Source: Norana najaformis (Eukaryota; Annelida; Clitellata; Crassiclitellata; Hormogastridae). From it: 64,000 nucleotides of DNA. A program made the translations under genes and the position numbers. Under the pieces are notes generated by a model that worked only from the letters and a program-made list of their open reading frames with translations, did no database searches and had not been told where the DNA came from. The DNA is taken from positions 3,067,501-3,131,500 of the forward strand of contig OZ029919.1 of NCBI GenBank assembly GCA_964023275.1, in the 5' to 3' direction. Below, one piece after another: positions 47,501 through 57,020 of this stretch. Position 1 is the stretch's first letter. Every line of letters begins with the position of its first letter.

Positions 47501-48945
47501 TCCACAGCTTTTACTTTGAAGTGACTGTCAAATGATCCCTGCGTTATTACGATAATGGCACAACAGATGTTTCCAGATTAGATTGAATTAAATTATCAGA
47601 TAAATAAATAACATCTTTTCATATTTGAATCAACAATGACATCAAGGATGACAGATATCAACAGTTAGCTTAAAAAATCCTCGATCAAATTAAACTAAAA
47701 ATTAATAAAAAAATTAATTCATTTGGCAAAAAGAATATCACCTGGTGGTCCACCAGTAATGCTGTTAATTTGCCGTGGCCCGACTTTCTGAAACATCGGA
47801 AACATGAATGCAGTGTTCCAATGTTTGTCGTTCTTCAGAGGATTAAACGACGTTCCTCCGGAACGAGTAACTGATGGAAACCGAATCTTGTATTCTACGT
47901 CAAAATCTTGACTTTCTTCAGCATTCTTTGGAAGATTCACAAATGAGACGAGCGCAAGAAAATCATCCTCGCTAATTAGCTTAAGAAATGCCTCCACTGC
48001 TTTGTTCTCATCGACAAAACCAGACACATCTGTAAAGTAAGATAAAGTAAATAATCACACAATTGTAATATATCGACCTTTTATTTCACCAAACAGTGGT
48101 AGCACAAAAAGCATAACACATGTAGTGGTTTTTCTTTAGTTTATCAATGTTTTTCAGGGTTCTGTTATTATTCTTCTGCTGGTGTGTTCAAAAATTAAGG
48201 TATTCATGAACATGGTGTAACTACCAACAGATGAAGTGAAAACGAATATCCTTATCAACTCCAGTTTCCTGAGATGCTTTCCAGGGGTTGAAGGATTTCT
48301 GTTTGAAGGACAAAAAGGATACAGAAGCTTTAGTTCAGCAGCATGCACAGTCACTGCTATGGAAATATTTTGGAGGTTTAGACACAAAGAAAAAAATAAG
48401 ATTTATTGAGTGCTGCATAAAAAGATTGCTTTAGAGAGGGTATTTCAAAATCCCGGATAAATCACAAAATGGAAGATAACTAAAAAACCTTCACCAAGAG
48501 CTGCTGCCTGAAAATTCCCAGCATGCCATGCTTCATTGCAGAAATATTACATGATGGCACCATTCTTACTTATTAAGCAGGCCAAAAACACCAAGCACAT
48601 ATTAAACTGACCTTTTATGTTAGGCAGTCGTTTCACAGCCTTTTCAATGATTTCACGTGGTAAATCTGTTGTGTTTGGAGAGTAAAACAGTTTTGTGTAG
48701 CTTAGATCTGTATCGAGAGTGAATTTTGGCCATGATGTCGGATTTTCAATTTTTACAGATTCAACTCTTTGGCGAATGAGGATCAGGATGACCGCAAACA
48801 ACGTTGGAAGACCAATCTCAAAGAATGTAACAATAATCTTCCTACGCTGCAGCAAATAGTTCTTCCACAAAAGCAGAAGAAAATGGTTCACCTTTGCCAT
48901 TTCTGGAATGGTTTTTAGACAACTCCAGGCCTGATTCTGCTCAGC
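32863..48945 (-). CDS. ABCA3: ABCA-subfamily full lipid transporter, ABCA3-like (19 coding exons)
   Basis: Exons on the minus strand: 48,945-48,612 (ATG at 48,900), 48,029-47,742, 46,991-46,738, 46,388-46,151, 45,608-45,435, 44,927-44,746, 43,997-43,818, 43,128-42,999, 42,569-42,415, 41,875-41,720, 41,058-40,848, 40,374-40,125, 39,287-39,145, 38,611-37,580, 36,793-36,578, 35,987-35,476, 34,766-34,579, 33,906-33,736, 33,370-32,863. They sum to 5,277 nt, 1,758 aa, no frame break. The start [20 protein letters not shown] matches the ABCA N-terminus. Order is TMD1, NBD1 (GHNGAGKTT about residue 564, [17 protein letters not shown]), linker, TMD2, NBD2 ([28 protein letters not shown]), Cys-rich tail. 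ABCA proteins move phospholipids or sterols across membranes; ABCA3 acts in lysosome-related organelles. ABCA3-like is my best match; other ABCA members remain possible. The exon-11 intron is GC-AG. Confidence 0.95.
36224..36355. repeat. Two-copy AT-rich direct repeat in ABCA intron 15
   Basis: TATGATCAT(T/A)TACAG(G/C)TTC followed by ATTTACATACATATATATGC and TTATATTAGT occurs twice, about 75 bp apart. Confidence 0.8.
36357..36535 (+). mobile_element. CR1-like LINE 3' end in ABCA intron 15
   Basis: The plus frame reads [20 protein letters not shown] and [11 protein letters not shown] then stop, the end signature of a non-LTR RT ORF. The TACTTCC-like 3' end and the ATATGGCATGTTAACAAA block match 52,470-52,500, so both belong to one family. 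Antisense to the host gene. Confidence 0.75.
37580..38611 (-). other. ABCA exon 14: long single exon for TMD2 and its luminal domain
   Basis: A 1,032-nt exon, about six times longer than the other exons. It encodes the second membrane anchor ([20 protein letters not shown]), the second soluble domain with NCSD/NVS-type sequons, and helices such as [18 protein letters not shown] and [16 protein letters not shown]. The preceding exon (39,145-39,287) is a Ser/Asn-rich linker. Confidence 0.9.
39340..39640 (+). mobile_element. LINE 3' end with (GATTAC)-type tail in ABCA intron 12
   Basis: GCCCGAGTGCCTGTGAATAA, GCTGGTTCCCACAACTTAGC and TTTCGTTGGGCGCCGTAGGA are followed by a short TTACGACTACG tail, as at 19,340-19,436. 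Confidence 0.65.
39690..39972 (+). mobile_element. Two retroposon 3' termini in ABCA intron 12
   Basis: CTTGAACAGGCGCTATATAAAT near 39,710 is one terminus type. TGAAGCAACCAATGATTGCT ... GGTGCTATAGAAGTC with AGATT units (39,890-39,972) is the other. Confidence 0.5.
40461..40676. repeat. 31-bp minisatellite, about 7 units, in ABCA intron 11
   Basis: ACCTGGTGGAGGAAAAGATA plus AAGGTAACATG repeats about seven times with scattered changes. Phe/Ser-rich minus-strand ORFs of 77-110 codons are artefacts of it. Confidence 0.9.
41345..41466. repeat. 29-bp minisatellite, 4 units, in ABCA intron 10
   Basis: AGCATAGAAGTTGTAGGTTT plus TCAGCTTAG is repeated four times, almost identical. Confidence 0.9.
42636..42812 (-). 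mobile_element. Family-1 tRNA-derived SINE in ABCA intron 8
   Basis: GCATTTATTAAGCACCAATA, GACTTGCTCAAGGTACCTAT, GGAGGCTCAAACCCCTACTC and TTGCAAGCCAAGCACTCTAA preserve the full family order, with an (ATT)-rich tail at its left. Confidence 0.8.
43180..43265 (-). mobile_element. (AGATT)-family retroposon 3' end in ABCA intron 7
   Basis: CTAATCTAATCTAATC then ACTTCTGTAGTGCCGCTATA, with a short duplicated block AATAATTCACTATAATAATTC. Confidence 0.55.
43635..43805 (+). mobile_element. Diverged family-1 SINE in ABCA intron 7
   Basis: Its 3' half has TCAGATTCAGATTTACCGAC, CTTGCGCAC and GCAATAAATTAATAA, matching other family-1 copies. The tRNA-like head is strongly diverged. Confidence 0.55.
44064..44330 (+). 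mobile_element. Family-2 tRNA-derived SINE in ABCA intron 6
   Basis: GTAGTCTAATGGTTTGTGTT (A box), GGGCTGTCAA (anticodon-loop region) and AGAGGTTCCAAGCC (B box) are followed by GAGATTTCGGCTTAAC, AGGCTGGCCAACCACCCTCA and ATGCCGAGGCTATGAAAAAT. Confidence 0.7.
44370..44620. mobile_element. Foldback (MITE-like) element with about 55-bp terminal inverted repeats
   Basis: The left arm 44,370-44,424 contains CCAAACTAGCATTCAGATGC and TTTGCATGGG. The right arm 44,569-44,620 is its inverse complement with a few mismatches and a 3-4 nt gap. The interior is TA-rich and holds its own perfect hairpin: AAAGGGTGATAT, GT, ATATCACCCTTT at 44,452-44,477. It has no coding capacity. A clear target-site duplication was not found. 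Confidence 0.75.
45105..45290 (-). mobile_element. Family-1 tRNA-derived SINE (best-preserved copy) in ABCA intron 5
   Basis: Read on the minus strand: head GGGCATGGTAGCCGATTGGA (A box), anticodon region GGCTTGTAATGC, B box GGGTTCGAGCC, then CGGTTACTGTGTAGGGACCT, TCAGATTCAGATTTACTGAC, and an (AAT)n tail. Head, body and tail in this order define a tRNA-derived SINE. The isotype is unclear. Confidence 0.85.
46495..46680 (-). mobile_element. Family-1 tRNA-derived SINE in ABCA intron 3
   Basis: GCATTTGTTAAGCACCATTA, GGTCCCTACAAAGTAACCGT, AGGAGGCTCGAACCTGTACT and TTACAAGCCAAGCGCTCTAA show the full family order. Confidence 0.8.
47270..47513 (-). mobile_element. Family-2 tRNA-derived SINE in ABCA intron 2
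   Basis: On the minus strand: GTGGAGCATGATATTCTAGT, GGTTAGCATGCTGGCCTGTC, AGGGTTTAACTCCCC, then TCTGCTCCACTTCC and GATCAGGCGACGAGGGACTG. The anticodon loop CTGTCAA is flanked by a mostly paired stem and would read GTC (Asp-like). Confidence 0.75.
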
Positions 48946-51900
48946 CTGCACAAAAATTACAAACAAATTATTTTAATATTATTCAGAAATATCGTGAACT
49001 TATTTAAGATATCAACATATGTTATGAAATCACATTTCCAATCAAATTTTATTTTTATAACTCTGAAGGTAACCAAGTCAGCTGGCAATTGTTCAGAAAT
49101 AAGGATGATAATAAACAGATATTTTATGCACAAGTAACTACTACTCAAACCTACCAGAGGAGTTTGGAAATTTTTATGCCCTATTTTAAGCTCATGTGTA
49201 AGATCTGAGATCCAATTCAAATTCCCACAGTAATGTTCAAAATTAAAGTTTCAAATTAATGCTTCAAATTAAATTAGAGTTCCAAATCAAATTAAACTTT
49301 CAAACTATAGTTCCAAATTATTGCTCCAAATTAAGCTTACAAATTAAAGTTCTAAATTTAATTAAAGTTCTGAATTAAAGTTCCATAATAAAGTTTTGAT
49401 TTAAAATTCCAAATTAAAATTCCAAATCAATGTTCAAAATGAAAACTAAAGTTCAAAATTAAGCTAAAGTTCAAATTTAACTAAAGTTCAAACTTAAACT
49501 AAACTAAAGTTCAAAATCAGAGATAAGTTACAGTTTGAAATAAAAGTTCCAAATGAATGAAAACTGCCTAAAGGCACAGGTACAACATGTATGAATCAAT
49601 TATCCGCTTTCCCATTTCTTTCAGCTAAAACACAGCCCACAGCTCCTAACAGCTCCATCCCCCCTTCTCTCTCTGATCTTCTGGCAGCTAGACTTGGTTC
49701 TTGACGTGGAATCTTTGGATAACCCCAATGACTTGATGCAGCACTCATAAATAAGCTGATGCCCTGCGCTTAGCTTTTAAGTAGTGCTTTAGAAATTTCA
49801 AGTGTATGATTACGATTAGCTGGCAAATTGACCCCGTTTTGTCTTTACTTGACTTCACCTTTACAGATAAAGTACGATCACAGCCCATTTATTAACTTAC
49901 TGCTTGCACTGTTGCCCCAAATGCAAACATCGTCAGCTGTAACGATTTTACACTACATCAGCTTATGAGGTTAATAAAAACTAGGTCAAAGGGCATCAGG
50001 TCAACTGCAACATGAAACCAGAACAAAGGCCATCAGCCAAAAAAACGCTTTTATGAACCACAATTGAGAATCTAATCTAAGAACTTCTATAGCGCCACTG
50101 TAGAATAATAACTAGGCGAAAATCTGTTGAATTTACACTACACTGTACCTAGTTACTTGAAAAAGCCATATCATCAAACAAAAAATTATCAGTCTAACGA
50201 AATATCGCGTTTCGCTCAGCTAAAACACATCCTCGTCAAAGTCTATTCATCAAGTGAATCGGGCATTTTGCGCTGTTATAATCTCTGCCGTAAATTTCCA
50301 CAAGTACGCAGTAACGTTCTCATTAAAATGCTGGGCGTTACTAGATTATTAACAGTTTATTTAACAATAGCAAATTGTAATCTGTAGTTACCTTGAGCAG
50401 TGGCTGTCATACAGTCAACTATCACATGTGTATTAGTAATATTCTCAACGACGCAACCCTCGATAACCGCTGGCCTTAAGCGCTGCCTTTAGGTCACCAG
50501 CCCTAAGAGTAATAACAGTAAACATCCTTCAACCATTGTTGTTATCGCCATCTAATTTCGACTCGGTTGATTTTCTTGGACTTTGTAGGGCCATCGGTGA
50601 TAAATTTATGGAATAATTTACGCTGTGGTTTAACTTTAAAGGCCTATTTAAAAGAAATACTAACGCTAGAAGAACCCCATACGGCTTGCGGTTTTCGTTG
50701 CAAACGCGTCTTGGCGTTGTACCTTGAATTCACGTAATGAATATTCATGTTTAAATAAATATTAATATATTCGTAATCGTAACCGTAAACTCGAGATGTC
50801 TACAGCGACCAACGAAAGCTAGGTCTCGAGGACCAGCTCATGTAAAGGCGCTCAGTCAAAACAAAATCAAATAAGCAGGAATGGTCAGATTTGGTACCAA
50901 GTCATGATCCAAGGGTTTTCGACTCAGAATCACTATGGCTTAGACAATGATTTTTAGCAGCATTATTACAGTGGCGCTATAGAAGTTCTTAGATTAGATT
51001 AGATTAAATTATGCAGATTGGCTACGGTGGATGGTGTTCGGAATTGGAATTGTGCCTCCACTTGCCGCACAGATTTTATTCTTAATTAAGCCCCTGCGAA
51101 TAAACTGGTTCCCACCGTGGACCCACCGTGGTTCCCACGAATGAGCTCATTTGAACAGTGTCTACATACTTATTTTGCTGTAATAATTAATATTCGTGAC
51201 GCCCACGATTCACAATCGACAAAAGGAATTTACGCTGGGATGGGTTTTCCTCGAGGTTTTAGTTTCGTTTTTTTTCTCGCACCTGAGTCTTGAAACATAA
51301 ACCTAGTCTTCGCCGAAGCTGTAAATAACAACAGCGCAAATGCTTACTTAGCCATCGTTTAATGATCAGTAGATTTACTTGTATTGTATAAAAACACTGA
51401 GAAATAATTGTGAACAGTATTATTTTTGCGAGGCATACCTATACTGAAACGTGTACATTTACATTTACTGAAAAAGACATTTCGGCCGAGATATCAGCTG
51501 GCTGAGGCAGCCACGTACTGACTTCTATCGCATTAACAGGTAAATCAGTTTATATTGGGCTTAGAAACGCAGCCAACCTTGTAGTTAGGTTTCCCATCAA
51601 TTGAGGGATTTATACCGCGACACATTTTCCTCGTCGTTCATTTCTGTGCTATAAAGGCCGTGTATCCGACGAATGACATAATGGGCCTACATAATAGTAA
51701 AGCTCTATGACAAACCATCTAGATAGCCAACAAGTTGAATTCAGTCAATTTAAAGTAGTAAACAAAGTCGAACAATCCTGGAGCGCGGGACGGAATAATC
51801 TAATTCCAGGACTGTTCTGTGGGTTGAGGACCGTATAATTGTAATTTTGTCATTCAACTACTTAACAGTGATTCCATGGAATTTCTACGGAACACAAAAA

Positions 51901-52205
51901 ATGATCTGCCAAGTGTGAAGGGTCAGTCTAGCTATCTAGCTAGCATACCAAATAGGCCAATACGATGCCATCAAAGATCACAGGTTATAAATGCATCGAT
52001 ATGTCTGTAATGCTAATTTTATGTTTTGTGATAAGCAGAGTAAAAGATTGTGAACTATTGGGTTCTAAAGGCTTCAACCACAAATTTTCTTTAAATGATA
52101 AATCCTTTTGTGTGGTTTTTAAAGGTTGCTGCATGCATGTCCAGTTAAACTATATAGGTTTCATATTTATTTCAGTTTGTTGACACAGAATCTTGAAGCC
52201 AGAAA
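48946..52205. other. Intergenic between divergent ABCA and Ubl-IBR genes
   Basis: Holds the unassigned 5' exon(s) and promoters of both genes; I cannot place them. It contains an AAATTAAAGTTC-type degenerate repeat (about 49,230-49,560), a LINE 3' end (about 49,590-49,825, +), an (AGATT) terminus (50,065-50,110, -), an inverted GATTAC-type end (50,765-50,930, -) and another (AGATT) terminus (50,925-51,010, +). No protein-coding exon recognised. Confidence 0.5.
49230..49560. repeat. Degenerate AAATTAAAGTTC repeat
   Basis: CAAATTAAAGTTC, AAATCAAATTAAAG and similar 10-14 bp blocks run head to tail for about 330 bp with considerable divergence. Confidence 0.7.
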
Positions 52206-55200
52206 ATGTCTTCATTATTTGTGTTTGATGGAATGAAAAGATCTTCATTCCCTGTCAAAATAAATGTGGTAAGAATGCAACCAGTTCTTTACCTTTTTAG
52301 TGGTAATACCATCCACCTGAAATGGTTTTCCTCTAGAAATGCAGGTCCTGGTGTCAAGGAGTCGCTAGACATATTCATAAAGTGGCTTAAGACCTATTTG
52401 TATCACTTTGCTTTGTTTTCTGACTGCTGTGACCCACCCATACCTGCCATTCCTTGCACAATCGATGGACATATGGCATGTTTTACAAATGCATTACTTA
52501 CTTACTTGCTTAAGGGGGTTACAGTTACTGTCAGCAGTTCTGTGCCTTTACAGTGATGGGACCATCTAGCTGGAATGGTTTTCCTCTAGATATTTAGGTC
52601 CATGCAGTCTGAGGAGCTACTGTACATGCGGGTCCGCCACCAACTGAAAACTGCCCTCTTTTGAAACTGCCTTTATTGTTGCTTATACCTGTGTTGTTCA
52701 TCACAGCTAATTTGCTGAGCATTCCTACAAATTTAACTGGTCCCATTATTTTTGAAATATTTCCTGCCTATTTGAATTCACAACTGTCCTAGTGAGTGTG
52801 TAGTGTGCTATAAACTGGATTTTCGTTTCCCTTGATCGCAAACTTCTGAATTAATTTTTCCAGACATCCGAGTGTTTGGTTTTAACATCCTGACCGCAGT
52901 TATCATACCAAATCATGATGATTCTTTTAAAGCTTGATTTTGGATTTTGAAGCCTTTAGTTTAATGGCTAATGCATTTTATGGTTGCATGTTACACTTTT
53001 GGTTTCTGTAACCAGGAAAGTTCAAATGTAGCTGATCTCTTCAGCGAAGTTGCGAAAAGCTATGAGTTGGAACTTGATCCGAGAAAAAACTTGAGGATCG
53101 TATTCGTCGGTAATTAAGCAGTTGATTACATCACAAGCAGACCTTAATTAATGTGATTATGTATCGTAAATCATCTTTTTCATTAACTAACACTTTTATG
53201 CTATGAATTCAATTTAATTTTGGGCCTACGCGACACTGGGTGTTGCACCATTAATGTGCCGAGATATTTAAAACTCAAAATATCATTTATATGAGGCTTT
53301 CTGTTTGTTTTTGGCAATACATTTCTGAACTAGACCTTTACCTGTCAAAGAGAACAGACCTATATTTGCTCTAAAAATTGACTGGTGTTGCTATAGTCCA
53401 CATGGCTGAGTTAAGGTACACTAACTGACAACCGTGCATTTTGTTTGCAATTTACAGACAAAGAATTGAAGTTTACAAGAAAGAAGAAGCTGAGTGATGT
53501 CGGCATCATAAACCACAGCACCATCGCAGTTATCTTCCGACTCCCTAATGGACTTCCAACACCAGCAGCAGCAACAACAGATAATAATATTCTTGCAGAA
53601 TCTGAGCCAGTGAAAACAGATGAACGAAATCAGGGTACAGAGGATGTGTCTTTTGTTGAATCTATGCCAGGGATGACCAGAGTTGAAGAAAGCAAAGATA
53701 TAAAGGTTATTTCTGTTGCAGAATCTGAGCCAGTGAAAACAGATGAAGGAAATCAGGGTTCAGAGGATGTGTCTGTTGCTGAATCTTTGCCAGGGACAGC
53801 AGATGAAGAATGCAAAAACGTAAATGATATATCAGTTGCAGGATCCGTGTCATTGAAAACAGATGAAGAAAGCAAAGATGCAAAAGCCTCTGTTGCAGAA
53901 TCTGAGCCAGCAAAAACAGAAGAAGAAAGCAACAAATCAATTGTTTCTGTTGCAAAATCTGTGTCAGTGAAAACTGATGAAGAAAGCAAAGATGCAGAGG
54001 ATCTTTCTGTTGCAGAACCTGAACCACTGATAACAGATGAAGGAAGCAAAAATGCAACAGATGCCTCTGTCGCAGAACCTGTGCCAGAGGTGACCATTGT
54101 TGAAGAAAGCAAGGATGGAAAGGATGTTTCTGTTGCAGACTCTGAACCACTGATAACAGACAAAGGAAGCACAGATATAGCGGATGCCTCTGTTGCAGAA
54201 ACTTTGCCAGTGACCACAGATGAAGATAACAAAGATTCAGAGGATGTCCCTGTTGCAAAATCTATGCCAGTGACCACAGATGAAGATAACAAAGATTCAG
54301 AGGATGTCCCTGTTGCAAAATCTATGCCAGTGACCACAGATGAAGATAACAAAGATTCAGAGGATGTCCCTGTTGCAGAATCTATGCCACTGACAAAAGT
54401 TGAAGAAATCAAAGATGGAAAGGATGTTTCTGTCGTAGGATCTGTGCTGGTGAAAGCAAAAAGTAAAAGTAAGAAAAAGAAACGAAAAAATGCAAAAGTT
54501 CATATGTTGGAGAATGCTGATGAATCCGAGCCAGCAACATCAGGTACAGAAAACAAAGAAGCAGGTGATAATCCTGCTGCAGAATCTGCATCAGTGAAAG
54601 CAAAGAAGAAAAGAAAAAGAAACAAAACAAAAAATGCAAAATTTGTGCCTGTCGTGGAGGACACTGTTATTGAAAGCAAAAATTTAGCAGATGCTACGCT
54701 GCCAACAAAAACTGTTAGCAATAGCAAAAAGGAAATTCCTCAAGCTAGTGGTAAAGTGGAAAAAGAAGCAAAGCGTCCTGTGCTTCAGCGTTTGGCAGGA
54801 GCTATTGAGGTCGCTTTTCTTCCTGATTTCATGGATTTGATGGATTTTACACAACGTCGTGCGATATTACCATGTTTTCACGTGATGGGTATGTATCTGT
54901 GCTTTCTGTGATGAAAATAATCCATTGGTTTGGCTGTGTGTTTGGGAGCCCGCCAGAGATATGCAGGAAAACAGACAGACAGACAGACTTAAAGCTCGGG
55001 CTAGCACGGTTCGTATGTGGGGACCTTAAATGGCGTGGTGCCCATTCAAATGGGCAGTGGTGGTGAACGATCTCATCCAATCAATTCATTGCAAACTGAG
55101 CAGGGTCAAGGCCATAAGGTTGCTGTAGAGAAACGTGTACATTTACATTTAAGTATACAATAACAGTGGTGACTTTTCTAGTTATCTGAGTACTGTATGC

Positions 55201-56350
55201 TTACTGATGAACTTTTTGTTCTTATTCACACTACCATTATTTAAGGAAGCATAGGCAGCACTTTTGTAAGGGACTAAAGGCTACATAAAATGTCTAGATA
55301 CACACACACACATGTACGTGCATGCATTCAGATATGTGTAAATACACACACATACATCTATTCCAATCTAACCATCTTCACCTATATGTTAATACATTGC
55401 ACCAGATTTACAAAATCTAATCTGAAAGTCTGGAGAGCTTCCGAAGATCTGCCAGCAAGACAAAAGAATGAGCTACAAAACTGTTGTTCCTGTTGAATTT
55501 CTCCACTGATTTTACGCCTTTCAACTTCGTTGTAGGTTAAAAATTTTGGTCTCTTTCTGTGTTTTTCAACTTAAGTCAAATAAGTTTTTTTTACTTACAG
55601 CCATTATCTGTTTGCTGAGATATATATCTATTTCAGTGAATCGTTAACAGAGTTTTCAAGCTATATTTCATTGTTGCAGGAAGCGAAACTATGAGAACCT
55701 ACTGTGAGAATCTGATCAACAATGGAAATGTCAAATTCACCTGTCCATATCTACTGTTTCCATTTTCCCCTGGCTTCTGCCCAGCCGTATGGGATTACAC
55801 CCTCGTGCGCCATGTTGCTTGCTTCACGATCAAAGAAATGCACGACACCGAGAAGAATATTGCTATCAATTTTGTCGGCAAGGACAACACCACCCTTACG
55901 TGTCCTGGTTGCTTCACCTGGTGCTCGAAAGCCGATCCGAATCTCCCTCGCCTCAGGTGTTTCATCTGTACGAAAGCAACGGGAAAGGAGTTCATCTTTT
56001 GCGGGGACTGCCTCAGGGAGTGGAAAAACGCCTGCAACGGAAGCTGTGCAAATCCCAAATGCAGATCCACTGAGGCAACGCTGGATATTCTATGCAACAG
56101 TCGCGTGACGACCCTGTACGGTGGAACATGGCCGACGATGCGCTTGTGTCCGAGGTGTGGCATACTGACCGAGTTCATGGGTCAATGCTCGCAGGTTCAG
56201 TGTCGATCGTGTGGTCATTACTACTGCTTCCTTTGTCTCAAGGGCGCCAAAAACAAAGCGGAACTACAGTGCATTCCATATTTCTCCGATTGCCAGAGGG
56301 CTTCGCTTCAGACTTCAATACCACACTGGGATGGGAACAGCAGTGACTAG
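52206..56350 (+). CDS. Ubiquitin-like / IBR-RING zinc-finger protein with 20-aa acidic repeats (4 exons)
   Basis: Exons 52,206-52,268, 53,016-53,109, 53,458-54,888 and 55,680-56,350 join in frame by GT-AG introns into 752 aa. Residues 1-about 84 form a ubiquitin-like fold: FVFDGMKRSSFPVKINV, NLRIVFVDKELKF, LSDVGIINHSTIAVIFRLPNG, without a C-terminal GG. About residues 94-385 are fifteen imperfect 20-residue units of the type SVAESEP.KTDE..KD.EDV, then Lys-rich clusters. The C-terminus (about 520-752) resembles RBR proteins: LPCFHVMGSETMRTYC, an IBR-like CPGC ... C..C ... FCGDCLREW, and RING2-like CPRCGILTEFMGQCSQVQC in which Cys699 holds the RBR catalytic position. Ending QTSIPHW resembles a Ubl-IBR family I recall from fish and invertebrates, largely uncharacterised. 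E3 activity is inferred. It is not parkin: the zinc-finger layout and spacing differ. Confidence 0.85.
52300..52700 (+). mobile_element. CR1-like LINE 3' ends (two partial copies) in Ubl-IBR intron 1
   Basis: The first reads SSRNAGPGVKESLDIFIKWL and KTYLYHFALF, the end of a non-LTR RT ORF, then ATATGGCATGTTTTACAAA and TTACTTACTTAC. A second partial copy starts at about 52,556 (GGGACCATCTAGCTGGAATG). Confidence 0.7.
53580..54440 (+). repeat. In-frame 60-bp (20-aa) coding tandem repeat
   Basis: About fifteen units in exon 3 of the Ubl-IBR gene. Three consecutive copies around 54,201-54,380 of (V/A)TTDEDNKDSEDVPVA type are practically identical at DNA level, while flanking units are diverged, showing recent growth in the middle of an older array. 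Antisense Leu/Ser-rich ORFs here are shadows. Confidence 0.92.
54940..55165 (+). mobile_element. Family-3 tRNA-derived SINE in Ubl-IBR intron 3
   Basis: CTTAAAGCTCGGGCTAGCAC, GGGGACCTTAAATGGCGTGG, CCATTCAAATGGGCAG, AGCAGGGTCAAGGCCATA and the terminus GTAGAGAAACGTGTACATTT ACATTTA. A GACA expansion interrupts the head. Confidence 0.65.
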
Positions 56351-56975
56351 TTTTACAACTTCTTATGGCTGCCAGGGCTTTTGACGTGGACCTCGCCTTA
56401 TGCAGTAAACAGCAACGATAATTTTATAAGGCCTGGCGATTAGTAGTAGTTCCAATGTTTAACGACACCTTATGACATCAAAAGTCGTTGACGTCGCCCT
56501 CCTCCTTTATCCAGGCTTGGGACTGGCATTGCCCGACTAAAGACCAGGCAATTGAACGCTAGCAAATAATATATAGGAGAATAGGAAGCTAAGAACTTTG
56601 TAGTTCGCATCCAGCGATTAAACGACATCTTGTGGCTGTCAGGGTCGTTGACGTCGATCATGTGGCTTCACCCTTCACATCAGTGACTGCGCGACACAGC
56701 TAATTGCTTTCCAGTGTTTTACGACATTAATTGACATTAATTATATTTGTAAAGGACACTTGGCGTCGACCTTGTCTTACAGGATTTTAGTATTTAATAC
56801 ACGGTTAGTTAAATGGGCAACGCGTGTAAACATGGAATCGCAGGGAGGAAATATAATAGCTAGACCTGCCTTCGGGCAGAGAAATCATCATCATCATCAG
56901 TCATCAACATCATATGGCGTGGATCAGCAAAATACAGTTAACTTAAGTACAGGATCTCAGAGGTAAATCCTCTAC

Positions 56976-57020
<45 letters not shown>

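Larger units (their letters stand above)
44746..48900 (-). other. ABCA exons 1-6: TMD1 with first luminal/extracellular domain
   Basis: Exon 1 encodes the first membrane helix ([19 protein letters not shown], about residues 22-42). Exons 2-3 encode the large soluble loop with NTT and NGSS glycosylation sequons. Exons 3-6 encode the helical bundle, including [28 protein letters not shown] and [16 protein letters not shown]. The 5' leader of exon 1 begins at an acceptor AG at 48,947-48,946, so at least one untranslated exon lies further upstream. Confidence 0.9.

Noticed and set aside
53445-53457. Start codon at 53,445 for a stand-alone 488-aa protein
   Set aside because: The bases before 53,458 are the intron acceptor; upstream exons complete the ubiquitin fold in frame.
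53707-54412. 183- and 219-codon minus-strand ORFs
   Set aside because: Antisense to the acidic 20-aa repeats; their Leu/Ser periodicity mirrors the sense repeats.
54889-54911. Stop codon at 54,911 as gene end
   Set aside because: A GT donor at 54,889 joins in frame to 55,680, completing the C-x-H ... YC motif.
52206-56350. Orthologue of parkin
   Set aside because: Although it has an N-terminal Ubl and C-terminal RING2-like finger, parkin's RING0/RING1 spacing and its activation element are not seen, and the C-terminal sequence fits another Ubl-IBR family better.
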